NCBI GenBank assembly: GCA_027257055.1
Contig: JAPVLO010000572.1
Coordinates: 248,001 to 312,000 of the forward strand
Length of the DNA stretch: 64,000 nucleotides
Direction of reading: 5' to 3'
Source of the DNA: Cephalopachus bancanus
Taxonomy: Eukaryota > Chordata > Mammalia > Primates > Tarsiidae
Below are positions 12,235 through 24,388 of this stretch, one piece after another; the first letter of the stretch is position 1; every line of letters begins with the position of its first letter. Below the pieces are notes generated by a model, which was not told the origin of the DNA, did no database searches, and saw only the letters and a program-made list of their open reading frames with translations. A program made the translations under genes and the position numbers.

Positions 12235-12930
12235 CCACTTCAACTACTTCATTATTTTCAAGCATCAACATTTTACTCCAGCCAAACCCATCTTCCCTAC
12301 TGTTCCCTGAACAGGCCTACTCCTCTTCTGTTGCCTCTATTTAATGACATAAGCCTCCCAGCTCCTTAAAACTGAAGGATGTTTCATCTGCTCAGTACTG
12401 TCAGCTCATCTCTCTGATAGCTCTTCAATGTATTCTCAACATCCCTGCTGCTTATTACTACTTCAGATTTACCCAGATTTAGATTAGCCTTAATTGGTTT
12501 TACACACACCTCACATCTTTTTGCTCTGATCCATCCTACATATTGATGCCAAATTAATCTTTTTAAAACACAGCATATCTATCCGAGGATCATATAGGCC
12601 ATGTCTAGCCTCACTCGTCATACTATCCAAACTCAGCCACCCTTTTCCTCTTGTCACTTAACACCATTGCTTAATCTTCCTGAACCCTAGAATGCCCTAA
12701 TATGCACCCTTCTCTGAAAGTTCGTTTCATTCATGCTTCAGTTTGAATTCTACCATGAGGTAGAACTTAACTGCTTTTTTCCCCAAATGCCCACCACAGC
12801 CAGGCTAGAGTAATTTCTCTCTTCTCTTAAATCTTTTTGCCACTATGACCCCATTAAACAGCTAAACAAATTTTGTCTTCCCAGCAAAGAGAATAAAGGG
12901 AGTAAACCTTATCTATTTCACATTTTCCTT
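12235..12930 (+). mobile_element. L2 LINE relic
   Basis: Sequence in L2 3' order: CTCTGATCCATCCTACATAT, TTAATCTTTTTAAAACACAG, CCTGAACCCTAGAATGCCCT, CTTCAGTTTGAATTCTACC. Confidence 0.6.
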
Positions 12931-12934
12931 CGTA

Positions 12935-15166
12935 TGGTAGTACCCTCTTATCCTCAAGGGATACACTCCAAGACCCCAAGTGAATGCCTGAAACCTCAGA
13001 TAGTACTAAACCCTATGTATACTACTTGTAGTAGTTTCCTACACATTCATGCGTATGATCAAGTTTAGTTTATAAATTAAGCACATTATGAGGCTGACAA
13101 CAGCTAAAAGAACAATTACATTAATGTTACCTAATAAAAGTGCTCTCTCTCTCTCAATATCTTAGTTGTACCATACTCACCCTTGTGAGCATGAAATGAT
13201 ACAATGCCTACCTACATGATGAGATAAACTGAGGTGACTGATGTAAGTATAATGACGTCAATAGTCACTCTTCAGGTGATACTGGATTATTGAGCCATGA
13301 TGATGTCAATGGCTAGATGTCAGGAGCAGATGATGCTGATGGCTGGGGATCCTCAATAGCTGAAGTTTTTTTTTCCCCCAAAATCTTTTGGAGGAACACT
13401 GTAATGGGAAGCTGTCTCTTTTCAACTCATCAGAGTGTTGCTGCAGAAGTTGTAATCTTTCAGTTATCATATGGGTGACTAATCCATCTGAGGATCATAT
13501 TCCATAATTGTCTATTAATGCTTGTGCAATTTGAAACACTTTGGCAAATTTCATTAATATCTACATTGCTGTTTCCACATAGTCTACGTTGAAGTTTCTC
13601 CCTCTGTAGATGATTCAATAAGTTCTTCCAATTCCTCACTTGTTAACACTTTTCCATGGTCTTCAATGTTCTTCCACTTCTTCACTGAACATGTTGGCAA
13701 CTCTTCCTCTACCAACTTGTCTTAATGTGTGAATGATTTAACTTCTCCACTAATGCCTGGGGGTAGCCTTTAAAATCATTCATGATTTCACTCCATAAAT
13801 TCTTGAGACAGGCCATTTACAGTTTCTGGTTTTAATTCATTCACTGCAGCTTTGACTAATGTTACTGTGTCAGCAATAGTGAATGATTTCCAGCGCTGCG
13901 TTATGTACATTAGAGTGTGTCAGTTGCTGATCAAATGAGATAAAAAGTATCAGGCAGGTATAAGTGGCCTTGACAAATCATAGCAAACAGATTCAGGGTG
14001 GCCAGATGCATTGTCTATTATTACTTTAAATCCTAACCCTTTTTCTTTCAAGTATTTTTTCACTTCTAGGATGAGCATTGGCAGAACCATTTCATAAACA
14101 AGATGGCTGTCACCCACGCTTTCTGATCATGTTGCCAGGACAGATAACTTTTTGTTTTTGAGAACATGTGGATCCTTCACTCTGTACATTATGCCTGGTT
14201 TTATAATATGCCTTGTAGCGTTGCCACATAGTACCACAGTTAATCTCTCCTTTCATGTTTTATGCCCTGGTGCCTACTTAGAACTTTTATGAATGTAAAT
14301 TCTGTTGGCATCTTCTTTCCAGAAAAGCCAGCGTCACAGCAATGGAAGACTTGCTTTGAATAGAATCCTTTCTCTTTAATCAACTTAAACTGTCAAAGCA
14401 GCTTCCTCGTCAGCTGACAGTCTCTCTAGTCATTTTTATATTTTTCATCTCAAACCTATTCTTGAATCTTTGTAACAATCCCTTATTTGCAATAAGTGGC
14501 CAGGTGTCACTCATCTTGGGGGGCCCTTGCTAAGTCTTCACACAAGCTCAGTGCTTTTGGTGCAACACGCTGCCATCAGTCGCAACACATTTCTCTGTTC
14601 ATGTCTTCCACCCACAAATCTAATGCCTTTTCCGTCTTAACTAAGCACTTACCACACACTGGCCATAACTTGCAGTTTAAGGTATGATCACAAAACTAGC
14701 ACAATTTATTTCCCTTCTTCAGTTTCATGAAGATTCATTCTTACCACAGACCTTAGCAACCTCAGCATTCAACTTTTCTTATTAAGTCAAGAACTTTTGC
14801 ATTTTCATGTAAAGGAAGCACTTTATTGGCTTCTCTTTGGCATATCCAATTGCTATCATCTACATCTACCCTTTGGGGCCATTATTAAGTAAAATGAGGG
14901 TTACTTGAACACAAGCACTACAGTACTCCAACAGTGGATATAACTGAGACAGCTAAGTGAGTAACCGATGGTGGCATACACAGCATGTACACGCTGGATA
15001 AAATGAAGATTCTTGTCCAGCGTGGGACAGAGTGTGAAGGTGTAAGATTTCATCACACTACCCAGAATGGCATGCAACTGAAAACTTATCAGTTTATTTC
15101 CGGAATTTTCCATTTATTAGTTTCAGATCATAGGTAACTGAAACCTCAGATAATTAGCGACTACTG
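12935..15166 (-). mobile_element. Tigger-type (pogo/mariner) DNA transposon relic, probably Tigger7/MER44 group
   Basis: Terminal inverted repeats: start TGGTAGTACCCTCTTATCC and end GATAATTAGCGACTACTG (derived from a CAGTAGTCCCCCCTTATC-type TIR), each flanked by TA (12933-12934, 15167-15168). Just inside are subterminal GATACACTCCAAGACCCC and GTGAATGCCTGAAACC, typical of this group. The interior on the minus strand is a decayed DDE transposase: CDAGFSGKKMP around 14310-14350 (first catalytic D region) and the second catalytic motif IIDNASGHP around 13988-14020. Many frameshifts; inactive and ancient. Confidence 0.8.
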
Positions 15167-15479
15167 TAGCATCCTGGAAAACACTAGGGCCTGAAATACT
15201 GAGATGTTCACTCTCACCTCCTGTCCTTTTCTTACTCTGCTCCTTCATGTTGAACTGAGATTCTCTCTCCCATAGCCTCTATTCAAGTTAACCCAACCTT
15301 CACAGTACAACCTAACAAACACTGCAGTCTAAATCAATCGCATTTCTCTGGTGATACAGCACATATTTGGACACCTGTAGTCATACACCGTTTTCAAATG
15401 TTGGCTCTCGTGCTTATGTCCTAAGTTCCCAAAACTGTATCATTGTATAAACAATACCGTCAACCATCCCTCCCGCCCC

Positions 15480-15720
15480 ATTCTATCACCCTTTGCACCT
15501 ATGCTGTTTTTTATACTATCCTATTTTTGCCTAACTGGCAAACGTCTATCATTCTTTAAAGCCAAAGTCAAATGGAATTCCCTTCAATGAATTCTTCCCT
15601 AGCACCTTTTTAAAGCTTACTCTAAATTCCAGTTAAACGTTGTACTGATATTCCATAGTACTTATCACAATTTCAACTCAAATTTAGTTGTATTTATGTC
15701 TGTGTTCCATAACTGAAGAA
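15480..15720 (+). mobile_element. L2 LINE relic, 3' part
   Basis: TTAAAGCCAAAGTCAAATGG, AATTCTTCCCTAGCACC, ATAGTACTTATCACAATTT: L2-like order. Confidence 0.5.
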
Positions 15721-16212
15721 TTTAGAACAAGGCTGGAGTGACTGTCCAAGGATTACTGGCTGCTTAGAACTAGTACTGAGAAGATATAAAAGAGGCATGG
15801 AATAGATTCCCCCTCAGAAGGGATCAATCGTGAACCCACCTCAATTTTAGATTTCTAGCCTCTAGAACTGTGAGAGATAAATTACAGTGGTTTTATGCCA
15901 TCCAGTTTGTAGTAACTTGTTTTACAGCAGCTCTAGGAAACAAACACTTCAAAGCAGAGCCCCAGAAGTTCATTTTAGAAATAATAGCAATAGTGAAGTT
16001 CTGAATAAAACTATTTCTTTAAGTTTAACTAAAACTATATTTTGCCTATATTTATTTGTTTATAAATTTGCAGGCTTATTTACACTGAGTTCAGTGCACC
16101 CTCTCAATAAAAAATGTCTTGTGTTAAAAATGTTATTTTGAAATATTAAAACTAAAGTTTTTCCCATACAGTTTTCATCTTTAAAATTCATGCGGCTTTT
16201 AAAAAAACAATC

Positions 16213-16491
16213 GACTGGCCTCAGTGGCTCAGCCTGAAATCCCAGCACTTTGGGAGGCCAAAGCGAGTGGATTGCCTGAGCCCACAGGTTCAAGACCAGC
16301 CCAGGCAACTTGGCAAGACCTCATCTCTACAATAAAAAGAAAAAATTAGCCGGGCTACTTAGAAGGCTGAGGCAGAAGGGTTGCCAGAGCCCAGCAGATC
16401 AACACTGGGGTGGCCGTGAGCATGCTACCGCACTCCAGCCTTGGCGATAGAGTGGAACTCTGTCTGACTCAACCAAAAAAAAGAAAGAAAG
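16213..16491 (+). mobile_element. Alu, tarsier-lineage, diverged
   Basis: CCTCAGTGGCTCAGCCTGAA to CAACCAAAAAAAAGAAAG. TSD AAAACAATC at 16204-16212 and 16492-16500. Confidence 0.9.
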
Positions 16492-16569
16492 AAAACAATC
16501 ATGGTGAATTAAGTTCTATCTCAGAATGGTATTTTCAGTACAACATAAGTCTTAATGTCCTTAATGATG

Positions 16570-18104
16570 AAGTTTGACATCTTGAACATAACTTAGTATA
16601 AAGAATTGTAATACAGTGCTTCCTTTCACCTTTATGCTATGCTTCTAAGCTGTCCAACTTGTGTGTGTTTTTTTTTTTTTGAGTTGGTGTCTCACTCTGT
16701 CACCCAGACTGGAGTGCAGTGGCCGCTCCCGGCCACTGCAGCCTCGACCTGCTGGGCTTCGGCGATCCTTCCGCCTCAGCCTTCCGAGTAGCCGGAATTA
16801 CAGGCATGCACTACCACACCTGGCTGATTTTTTTGATTTATTGTAGAGATGAGGTCTCGCTGCCCAGGTGGGTCTCGAACCCGCAAGCTCAGGCAATCCG
16901 CTCACCTCAACCTCCCAAAGGCGCGGGATTACAGGCTGAGCCACCGAGCCCGGCTCAACTTGTGTGTTTTTAAAGTCAGAGTATACTAAAGGAGTACAAA
17001 AATAACTTCAATAAGAGCTTAATACAAAAATACAAAAATACAGACCTCAAGTTCTAATATAATATAAATGACTGGGTGTTTTGTTAATTTTGCTCATCTA
17101 TGAAAACTAACATCTTCAATTAGCAGATAAAATTTGATTATAACATGAATGACAACACATGTTCTTTGGAGTTTCCCAATATAAATGTAAATGATATTCT
17201 CAAGCACTTGTGTGTTCCTAAGTACTTTTTAAGTACTTAGTTTTTAAACATTTATGAACTTTTGAAAATTATTTGATCACAAAACAAACCAAATTTGACA
17301 TTATTACATGAATTTGGCAAACCAACTATTTTCGAAATGCAGATAAACAATTTCAGCACTTTAAGTACTAGAAAGTTAATTAAATTACTAATATCATTCT
17401 TGTATTCATTTGACCTATAAAGTAATGGCAACTGATACTGAATTACTACAATATCTCCTTTCTATTCCTTAAGGCTTATTTTATGCCTATCAAATATATA
17501 CATGTAATAAACCATGTCACATCAATTTGCGGTTCTCTAAAATTATACTGTTCTTATATGGGAAGTACCTACTGGACAAAACACAATTCCTTCTTCCTCA
17601 TAACACACAGAATACCAGCCAACTATAGCTTACTATCAGTTGACAGAAAAGCATGGTGCTATGTTGTACCAGATAGTTTGTGCCTGGAAATGTAAAAATT
17701 GATTAGAGAACTACAAAATAATGAACTTACACTAGCTTACATTACAATCACATCTCAATTATCAAGCTGTCAGATTCCTAAATATCTCAACAACTTGTAT
17801 TTCATAAAATAGAAAGCAAGAAAAACAAAATTTTAAAAAAATAGACTTTCAGTAGTGAACAATATATTTTTTAAAGCCATTTTGTTAGTTTTCATAGATG
17901 AGTAAAATTAACAAAACACCCAGTCATTTACACTGTATTTAGAACTTGAGGTCTATGTTTTTGGTTTAAGCTCATATTGAAGCTATTTTTGTGCTCCTTT
18001 AGTATACTCTAACTATAAAAACACACAAGTTGGACAGCTTGGAAGCACAGCATAAAGGTGAAAGGAAACAGTGGATTAAAATTCTTTATATTATGTTCAA
18101 ACTT
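16570..18104. repeat. 1.5-kb inverted duplication (~220-240-bp arms) with Alu in one arm
   Basis: Arm 1 (16570-17111, interrupted by the Alu at 16667-16955) is the reverse complement of arm 2 (17883-18104). Matching blocks include GACTGGGTGTTTTGTTAATTT, TATACTAAAGGAG, GACCTCAAGTTCTAA and CTTTCACCTTTATGCT. By eye about 85-90% identity, with small indels; spacer ~770 bp. Sequence outside the arms does not match. Family not recognised. Confidence 0.85.
16667..16955 (-). mobile_element. Alu, tarsier-type subfamily, inside the inverted duplication
   Basis: T tail, GAGTTGGTGTCTCACTCTGT, ends GCTGAGCCACCGAGCCCGGC. TSD CAACTTGTGTGT at 16655-16666 and 16956-16967. Arm 2 of the duplication (at about 18025) has the unoccupied site. 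Confidence 0.95.
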
Positions 18105-19286
18105 GGAAGTAAATCACTCTGAAACACTCACTTTCTAAAAAATCAAATTGTGGTTTGTAAAATATGTTTCAAACTTTTACTCACATAATTATCTATTTGT
18201 CCCAGAAAGCCTTGCTTACATTCTTTCCAGTCTATAGCAAATTAATAGTGGTTAGAGGCAAGGTGGGAGAGGAAAGAAAGGGAGAAAGCCGTTCAATGCA
18301 CTGTGAATAAACAACTATTAACATGGGGACTCTGATAGAAATATGTGAAAAGCATAAAAATGGAAAAGCCGCACTCAGCCTTAGTCATTAAGAGTAAGGA
18401 CCAGATTCCCCTACCCACAACCAGATTCCTGCAACTCCCACCATATTACAGGAACACACTATGTTTGTTCCTCCTCTCTCAGTAGACAGGGAGAGGTTAA
18501 CATGCTAAAAATGGTGTTTCTAAAAATATGAAATATTTAACATATTCTAGAAAACTCTTCAATGAAAAGGCATTTTTAATGATTATGGTCTTCAAATGGT
18601 TTAAAAGTTGTTTAGAGAGCAAACTGGTTTATAAAGAATGACTCTCTAATAACATAATTCTTAGAATATTCATATCCAGTGTTAAAATAACACAGAAAAT
18701 CTAAGACACAAGGCTACACAAAATTACAATTAAAAGAATTTTTAAAATCCAGGAATCTGTTAATAGAATATGCTCTTGGACTGAAAGGAACCTGGTGACA
18801 AAGAAAAACCAAAGCCAAAACCATGATTGCATGAGTCTTCGATGAGCCAAGAGGCTTTCCCTCTTCCTAGCTTTCTCCAACAGGCTTCATTTCCTTAAAA
18901 TTCTATGTTTCCTCAAGGAAAAAAGTTTATCTTCAGGGCACACAAAATCTCTTATCTGTCTGTTGCTACCTCAAATTCTGTATACAAAATATTGCATTCC
19001 ATAGTAGTGTTAAAGACAAAATATTTAAATGCCAATTACTAATCAAAATACTAATTATAATCCATCACTAAGTATATATTACTAATCTTGGAAGCTATTA
19101 ACTTATTTAACTTAAATTTACAACTACAGAGTAATTTGTGTGTATTTATTTATATAAAATATAATGTATCAAAGTACATATGCAAATTGATAGTTTATAT
19201 AAATACCTAATAACAATATAAAATTTTTTCAAACCCTCAAAAATGCTATTTTCCAAAAAGTAAAACATTTGAAAAAAATTAATTTC

Positions 19287-19417
19287 TGGCAGGGTGTGGT
19301 AGCTCACACCTGTGATTGCCACACTTTTGAGAGGCCGAGGCAGGAAGAACACTTGAGGTCAGGAGTTGACTAAGACCAGCCTAGTCAACATAGTGAGACC
19401 CCATCTCTTTTAAAAAA
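19287..19417 (+). mobile_element. Alu left monomer (FLAM/AluJ-like)
   Basis: GGCAGGGTGTGGTAGCTCAC to TAGTGAGACCCCATCTCTT; single-arm length. Confidence 0.8.
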
Positions 19418-19449
19418 TTAATTTATTCAACTATTGTTGGAGAGCTTAC

Positions 19450-19745
19450 TTTTTTTATTTATTTATTTTTTTTTTTTGGGTCAAGGGTCTCACCCTGTCA
19501 CCCAAGCTGGCATGCAGTGATGTGATCATAGCTCACTGCAGCCTCAAAATCCTGAGCTCAAGTGACCCTCCTGCCTCAGTGTCCCACCATAGCTGAGACT
19601 ACAGGCACGCAGCACACCACCATGCCCAGCTAATTTTTAAATTTTTTTTGGTGAAGAGATCACACTCTGTTGCCCAGGCTAGACTATAACTCCTGGCCTC
19701 CTCCCACCCTGGTCTCCCAAAGTTGGCTGGGATTGCATAAAGCAC
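19450..19745 (-). mobile_element. Old AluJ-like element
   Basis: T tract, GTCTCACCCTGTCACCCAAG, CTAAGAC-type middle, ends GATTGCATAAAGCACAGTG; diverged. Confidence 0.85.
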
Positions 19746-19844
19746 AGTGTTGGTGAGCGTTGGTGAGCTTACTTTTAACTTCTGGTATGACAGAATTTTT
19801 ACTGGCTGCTAGAGATTCATTCAGATCTTGTCAGCATTTTTTCC

Positions 19845-20260
19845 TTTTTAGCACTTGACATAATTAATGAATAATGTTGGTAATATTAAACTAGCTTTAT
19901 TTAATTCTTTAAGCCCAGGTCATACACAAAAGTGGTGAAAGAAAACATCCATAAGGGTGCCATGCCAGCAGCAGCCAACAGGCACGTGCAGACCTCTTGA
20001 AACATGTTTTCAAGATCCAGCAATCAGTCTTCCAAAACATAACCCTCCATTTGCCATGTGTGGTAGCAATGATCTCACACATTATTTTGTATATGGTTCC
20101 ATGAATTCATTGTCAACACTGCTCACGTAATAACTAAGAAAACTAAGGGTAATTAAATACAAAGAAATAAAAGATTTCTGTCTGCTAGGATTGAACTTTG
20201 GAGGGCCACAAACCATTATCGGAAATGTTTTTGTTGTCCCCCTGCCCAATCCCATAAACC
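19845..20260 (+). repeat. Unclassified dispersed repeat, copy 2
   Basis: Diverged partner of 490-900: TTTTTAGCACTTGACATAAT at 19846 and TTTGGAGGGCCACAAACC at about 20200. Spacing between blocks is similar (~340 bp). Confidence 0.55.
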
Positions 20261-21999
20261 AATTTTTGCCTATTTAGGGACCATATCTCCCATACTGGGA
20301 ATGTATGTCATAGGGCAGGGAGAAAAGGGGACTAGACACTTTTTAGTAAATATTAGGAACTGAAAGTACACTGACAATTTTGGGCAGGATATATTTTTGT
20401 TTTATCCAAAAATACGTATCATCTGTGATGGTTAAAGTTGTTCATTTGTTTGCTAGCTTAAATCCTGTGGAAAAGTAATCTTGAATGACACACTACTTTC
20501 CTTGAAGATGCTGGACAAATTAAAAGTTACTAAGTTTCCAGTTTCTATACTCATCGTCTCCAACAAAGAGAAAATGCAAAGGGAGCTAAGCTAGCAAAAA
20601 GGGACTTTGTTGAGTAGAAATGAGAAGAGGGAAGAGAAAAATAGTGAGCTAGTTAAATGTAATCTTATTCTACTTTAAATATAAAGAAAGCACAACACTT
20701 TGATCAGGCTGTAACTCCAAGACATTTTGATATTATAACTTGGAAGTTATAAACATGGTACCTGCTCCCGTCCACTTGTTTTACAGAGAGCCAAACAGTT
20801 TGCTTTCACAGCTTATTCCATCTCCAAATTTATATCAGACAAATACCTGGTTTCCTAACTGCTATTCAACAGAAAAGCATCCATGATCAGATAAAGTTCA
20901 TACCTTACATTTCACTGCCAATTTTTTTTTTCCTGAACACGACTGATCAACTAACTGCCACAGAAGAAACCAAAGGGGACTATGGGAGTGTTAATTCATG
21001 GGGGTACTCAAAATAATTAGGAAGGAAATTTTTCCCACACAAACAGAACTTTTGTTTGTTTCCCAACATTGCATGGACATTTTCCTCAGCTATCATATCC
21101 TAATTCAAACACCTCTAGAACCACATTATAAAACAATCTGGTAAATTATGTTGTCAGATCATGTTTCAGTCAAATACCTAGTAGAAACTAACAAAGTAGC
21201 CCAAAACAGAGTTAGTTCTACCCCCAACACTGACAATTTGGAATTTTCTGAACATACACTATAGAGACTAACCATGCATACTCAAGACACATCTCACACA
21301 AAGGAGGTGGGGGGGACCAGAACAACCTCAATTCTAGCACATCAGTGAACATTCACTTTGCCAAACATTTAGTAACAAAATATCCCTAGCAAGATCTGGC
21401 TTCATCATCCCTAAGTTAGAATTTGTAGAATATCTTTGATAGCTTATATTCTGCTCTCGTTTGGTGGTCCAGGTGTGTTAGAATCCATGTTTACCATTTA
21501 GTACCAGAGTATTTATAAAGATGTATTTGTTTTAAATTAAAATGAGTAAGGTATATTGTTTCTACATCTTTTCTTTCTGCAACCTTGAGGCAAAACTTAA
21601 AAAAAAAAAAATCAGGAAATCCTTTCATGAAAACCCTGATCCCTTCTATGTAAGAAGAAAATATAGTTGGAAAGTCTAAATTTTTGAAGTTTGGGGACAG
21701 GGTAGCTATATTGTCTTTCAAATATAAAGTGTAAAAGCTAGCTAAATGTAGTTTGGGTTTGTTTTTTTTTTTACGATTACTTAACATGAACATGTGACAG
21801 CTATTAATATTATATGGGGGAAAAGAAGAAAATGAAAACAAAGCTTTATAAAGATTAATTCAAGTGAACATATTAGCAGTGGAATTAGAAAATTCCTACC
21901 TCCCTAAATAAAAGCAGTAAACTACTGCACTAGTGTGTATTTTCAAGTAAATACAAAAGCAAAACTCATTAGCTCTTTAAAAAATACACACATTTAATG
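20261..21999. other. Intergenic sequence, nothing recognised
   Basis: No gene, RNA gene or clear repeat seen; might include the distal MTF2 3' UTR. Short poly-A/T runs only. Confidence 0.4.
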
Positions 22000-24030
22000 T
22001 TGGTCTGTTTTAATTCTAAGTAAAGCAATTCCAAAAATACAAACTGAACATCAGAGCCATGTGACCACCATGATAAAATAAAACAGACATTCACAATAAT
22101 TACGTCTAAAGACAATTCAGCTTGATAAATCGTCTTCCAAGTACGTTAAAGAAAGAGTTTCTAAAAATACTGCTGGTGTTCAGTTAGAATTAAAGGACTT
22201 TGGGGAAAATGAAATAATATGATACAGGTGGAATGAATAAGGTTACACGGGATTTACATTTTTCATTACCCCTAGATATAAACAAACATTCAAAAATCAA
22301 CACAAACTCCGTGTGTTATTCAAAATATTGCAGCTGCAGGAAAGGCAACCTTAAATTAATAGCTAGGGGAAAATCAAGTTTTGGTGAAGGTAAACAGAAG
22401 TGACAGTTTTTAATTTGCACTTTTGTAAAGCTCATTTATACCTGGCTAACCAGGAACCAAACGCAGGACCATGAAGTTCTCTGCTTCTTTTGGCTATAAT
22501 GTGACAAGAAAAGATCATCTTTTGAAGATGTTTAAAGAAATAAAGCAACTTTCTTTATAAAACAGTCAAATAATCAATTAATGGAATAAATAAGTACTAA
22601 CCCACATTTTTACCACTCTGTAATCACTACACTTTACATATTTTTCATTTTGGCAGCAAATTCCCCCATTTTAAGTCTAAAATCCACCTATCACTTTTAA
22701 AAGTAAAATGAATAGCCACCAAAATAAGAAAATTCTTCTGTTCACTCTTTGGCTAAAAAAGAAAAACAAAACAAAAAGAAACAGAAGACAACTCTAACAC
22801 TGGTGATAAAAGAAACTGTTTTTTTTTTTTTTTACATGTAAAATAAAGTTATCAATTTAAATCTTGGTACATTTTATAAAAACAAGAGGTAATGTTGTAA
22901 TAAAACAGCAGTAGCCTCAGATGGCAACATACTGTTTGTTAACCCTGTGCAATAAAATACTTTGTTCATACTACACTTATTCAAACATGACTAACAGTTA
23001 CTACAGACATTTCAGGAATCTTCACGGGACTCCTATAGACTTACTGTTAAAAATGAGAAACATTTACAATCATAATGTGCCATGAAAACTTGAAAACGTT
23101 AATTCTAGTAGGAGATAATGTTCAAATGATTTGAATTTGTTTTAGGTACTGAACAGCTGAGTTACAAGGACTGAAAGTGAAAAGCATTCTAAAAGCCCAT
23201 GAACACTGTTGTTCACACCCTTCTTCAGAACACACTAAACTTGTCTGACATATTTCTCTTCGTACATAGCAAGCAACAGCACCCAATAAAAGCCTGAGAA
23301 GAAATGCTGCTGTGTAAATACTGCAACTATTCCTGAAAAAAGAATTATGGGATATATACTCCAAAGCTGCCCATTCCCATAATTTGTATTGCATAGGTCA
23401 CATAATCACACACATATATATACACGTGTGTGTATATATATGCACATGCAAAGAATATATTAAGACGACAATGAAGTCTAGTCACAGAGCAATTTACAGG
23501 CTCAATATATTTTTTACACTTTGCTTGAAAGAAAATTTCAATATTTTACAGTCTTTCAGTAGGCATTATATACACTGCACTTTATGAAATCTAAAAGGTA
23601 TTGAAATAAATTTTTTCCAACATTTTGGTAACAAAACAGACAATTTTTCTCCAAATACTTGTGCTATCTACATGATCTGTTTGCTCTGATAACCACTAAT
23701 CACAAAAACTGACTCAATGGAATAATTAGAAAAATTATCTAACACCATGCATGGGTTTGAATCATTTTTAATATCCTATCCTAGAAACATTCTACAAATC
23801 GTAAGATTTAAAAAATTAAGTCTCTGTTCTGATTTTTAAAAGATATCTTTTTATGACAATATCCATAACATCGACAAGTACATGTTAAGGCTAGTATCAT
23901 CCCCTTTTGTGAATTTTTTTGACTTTTTTTTTTTTTTTTAAGAAAGATAGTAAAAGCCAGACTCCTTTAGGGCTTTGAACTGTACCTACAGAAAATGCGA
24001 GTGCAGTGAACATAATGTTCAGTCCTACAG
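22000..24030 (-). other. MTF2: MTF2 3' UTR (distal end uncertain)
   Basis: Repeat-poor, AU-rich sequence immediately downstream of the stop on the minus strand. No strong minus-strand AATAAA is evident near the stop. ATTAAA variants (plus-strand TTTAAT) occur at about 23767, 22411 and 22006. The distal limit given is a guess; the UTR could extend further towards 20 kb. Includes the alternating purine-pyrimidine run at 23411-23445. Confidence 0.5.
23411..23445 (+). repeat. Alternating purine-pyrimidine run in MTF2 3' UTR
   Basis: CACACATATATATACACGTG followed by TGTGTATATATATGCAC: almost strictly alternating and partly self-complementary. Confidence 0.85.
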
Positions 24031-24388
24031 TCAGGATGCAGTTGCTCCTTCCCATTCGACAAGATACTGCACCTTTCCGTCAAGCGTCACGCGACGAGCC
24101 AAAACTCGGTATTTTTCACCACATGCTATTCTACCTGCAGCACCAAAATAACTGGTAATGGAGTTCTTTAGATGATTGAGTTGTAACTCCTGATCTGCTA
24201 AGTTATTCAGAATCTCTGTGTTTAGTTCATCAAATGGATAATCATCTTTGCCTTCATCATCCTTTACAATTTCTGAGTTCTGAGTCTGGAGTGCTCTTCT
24301 TGGAAGACGACCTCTTCTTCTCCTCAAATGTGGTATTGCAGCAGGCCAAGATCTTCCTGTACGCGTTCTTTTTCTAGAGTCAGATAAT
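24031..24388 (-). CDS. MTF2: MTF2 terminal coding exon 15 (Mtf2_C)
   Basis: 358 coding bp from acceptor CTGTCCCATAG to TGA at 24031-24033. Reads [20 protein letters not shown], then the arginine-rich [11 protein letters not shown] and the conserved C-terminal domain ([20 protein letters not shown] ... [20 protein letters not shown]), ending EGATAS. The C-terminal domain mediates PRC2 binding in PCL proteins. Confidence 0.96.

Noticed and set aside
14496..15113. Short open frames between 14.4 and 15.1 kb
   Set aside because: They fall inside the decayed Tigger transposon in the wrong frame or strand.
21491..21841. 116-codon minus-strand frame
   Set aside because: Low-complexity poly-F/K translation with no recognisable domain; expected by chance in AT-rich DNA.
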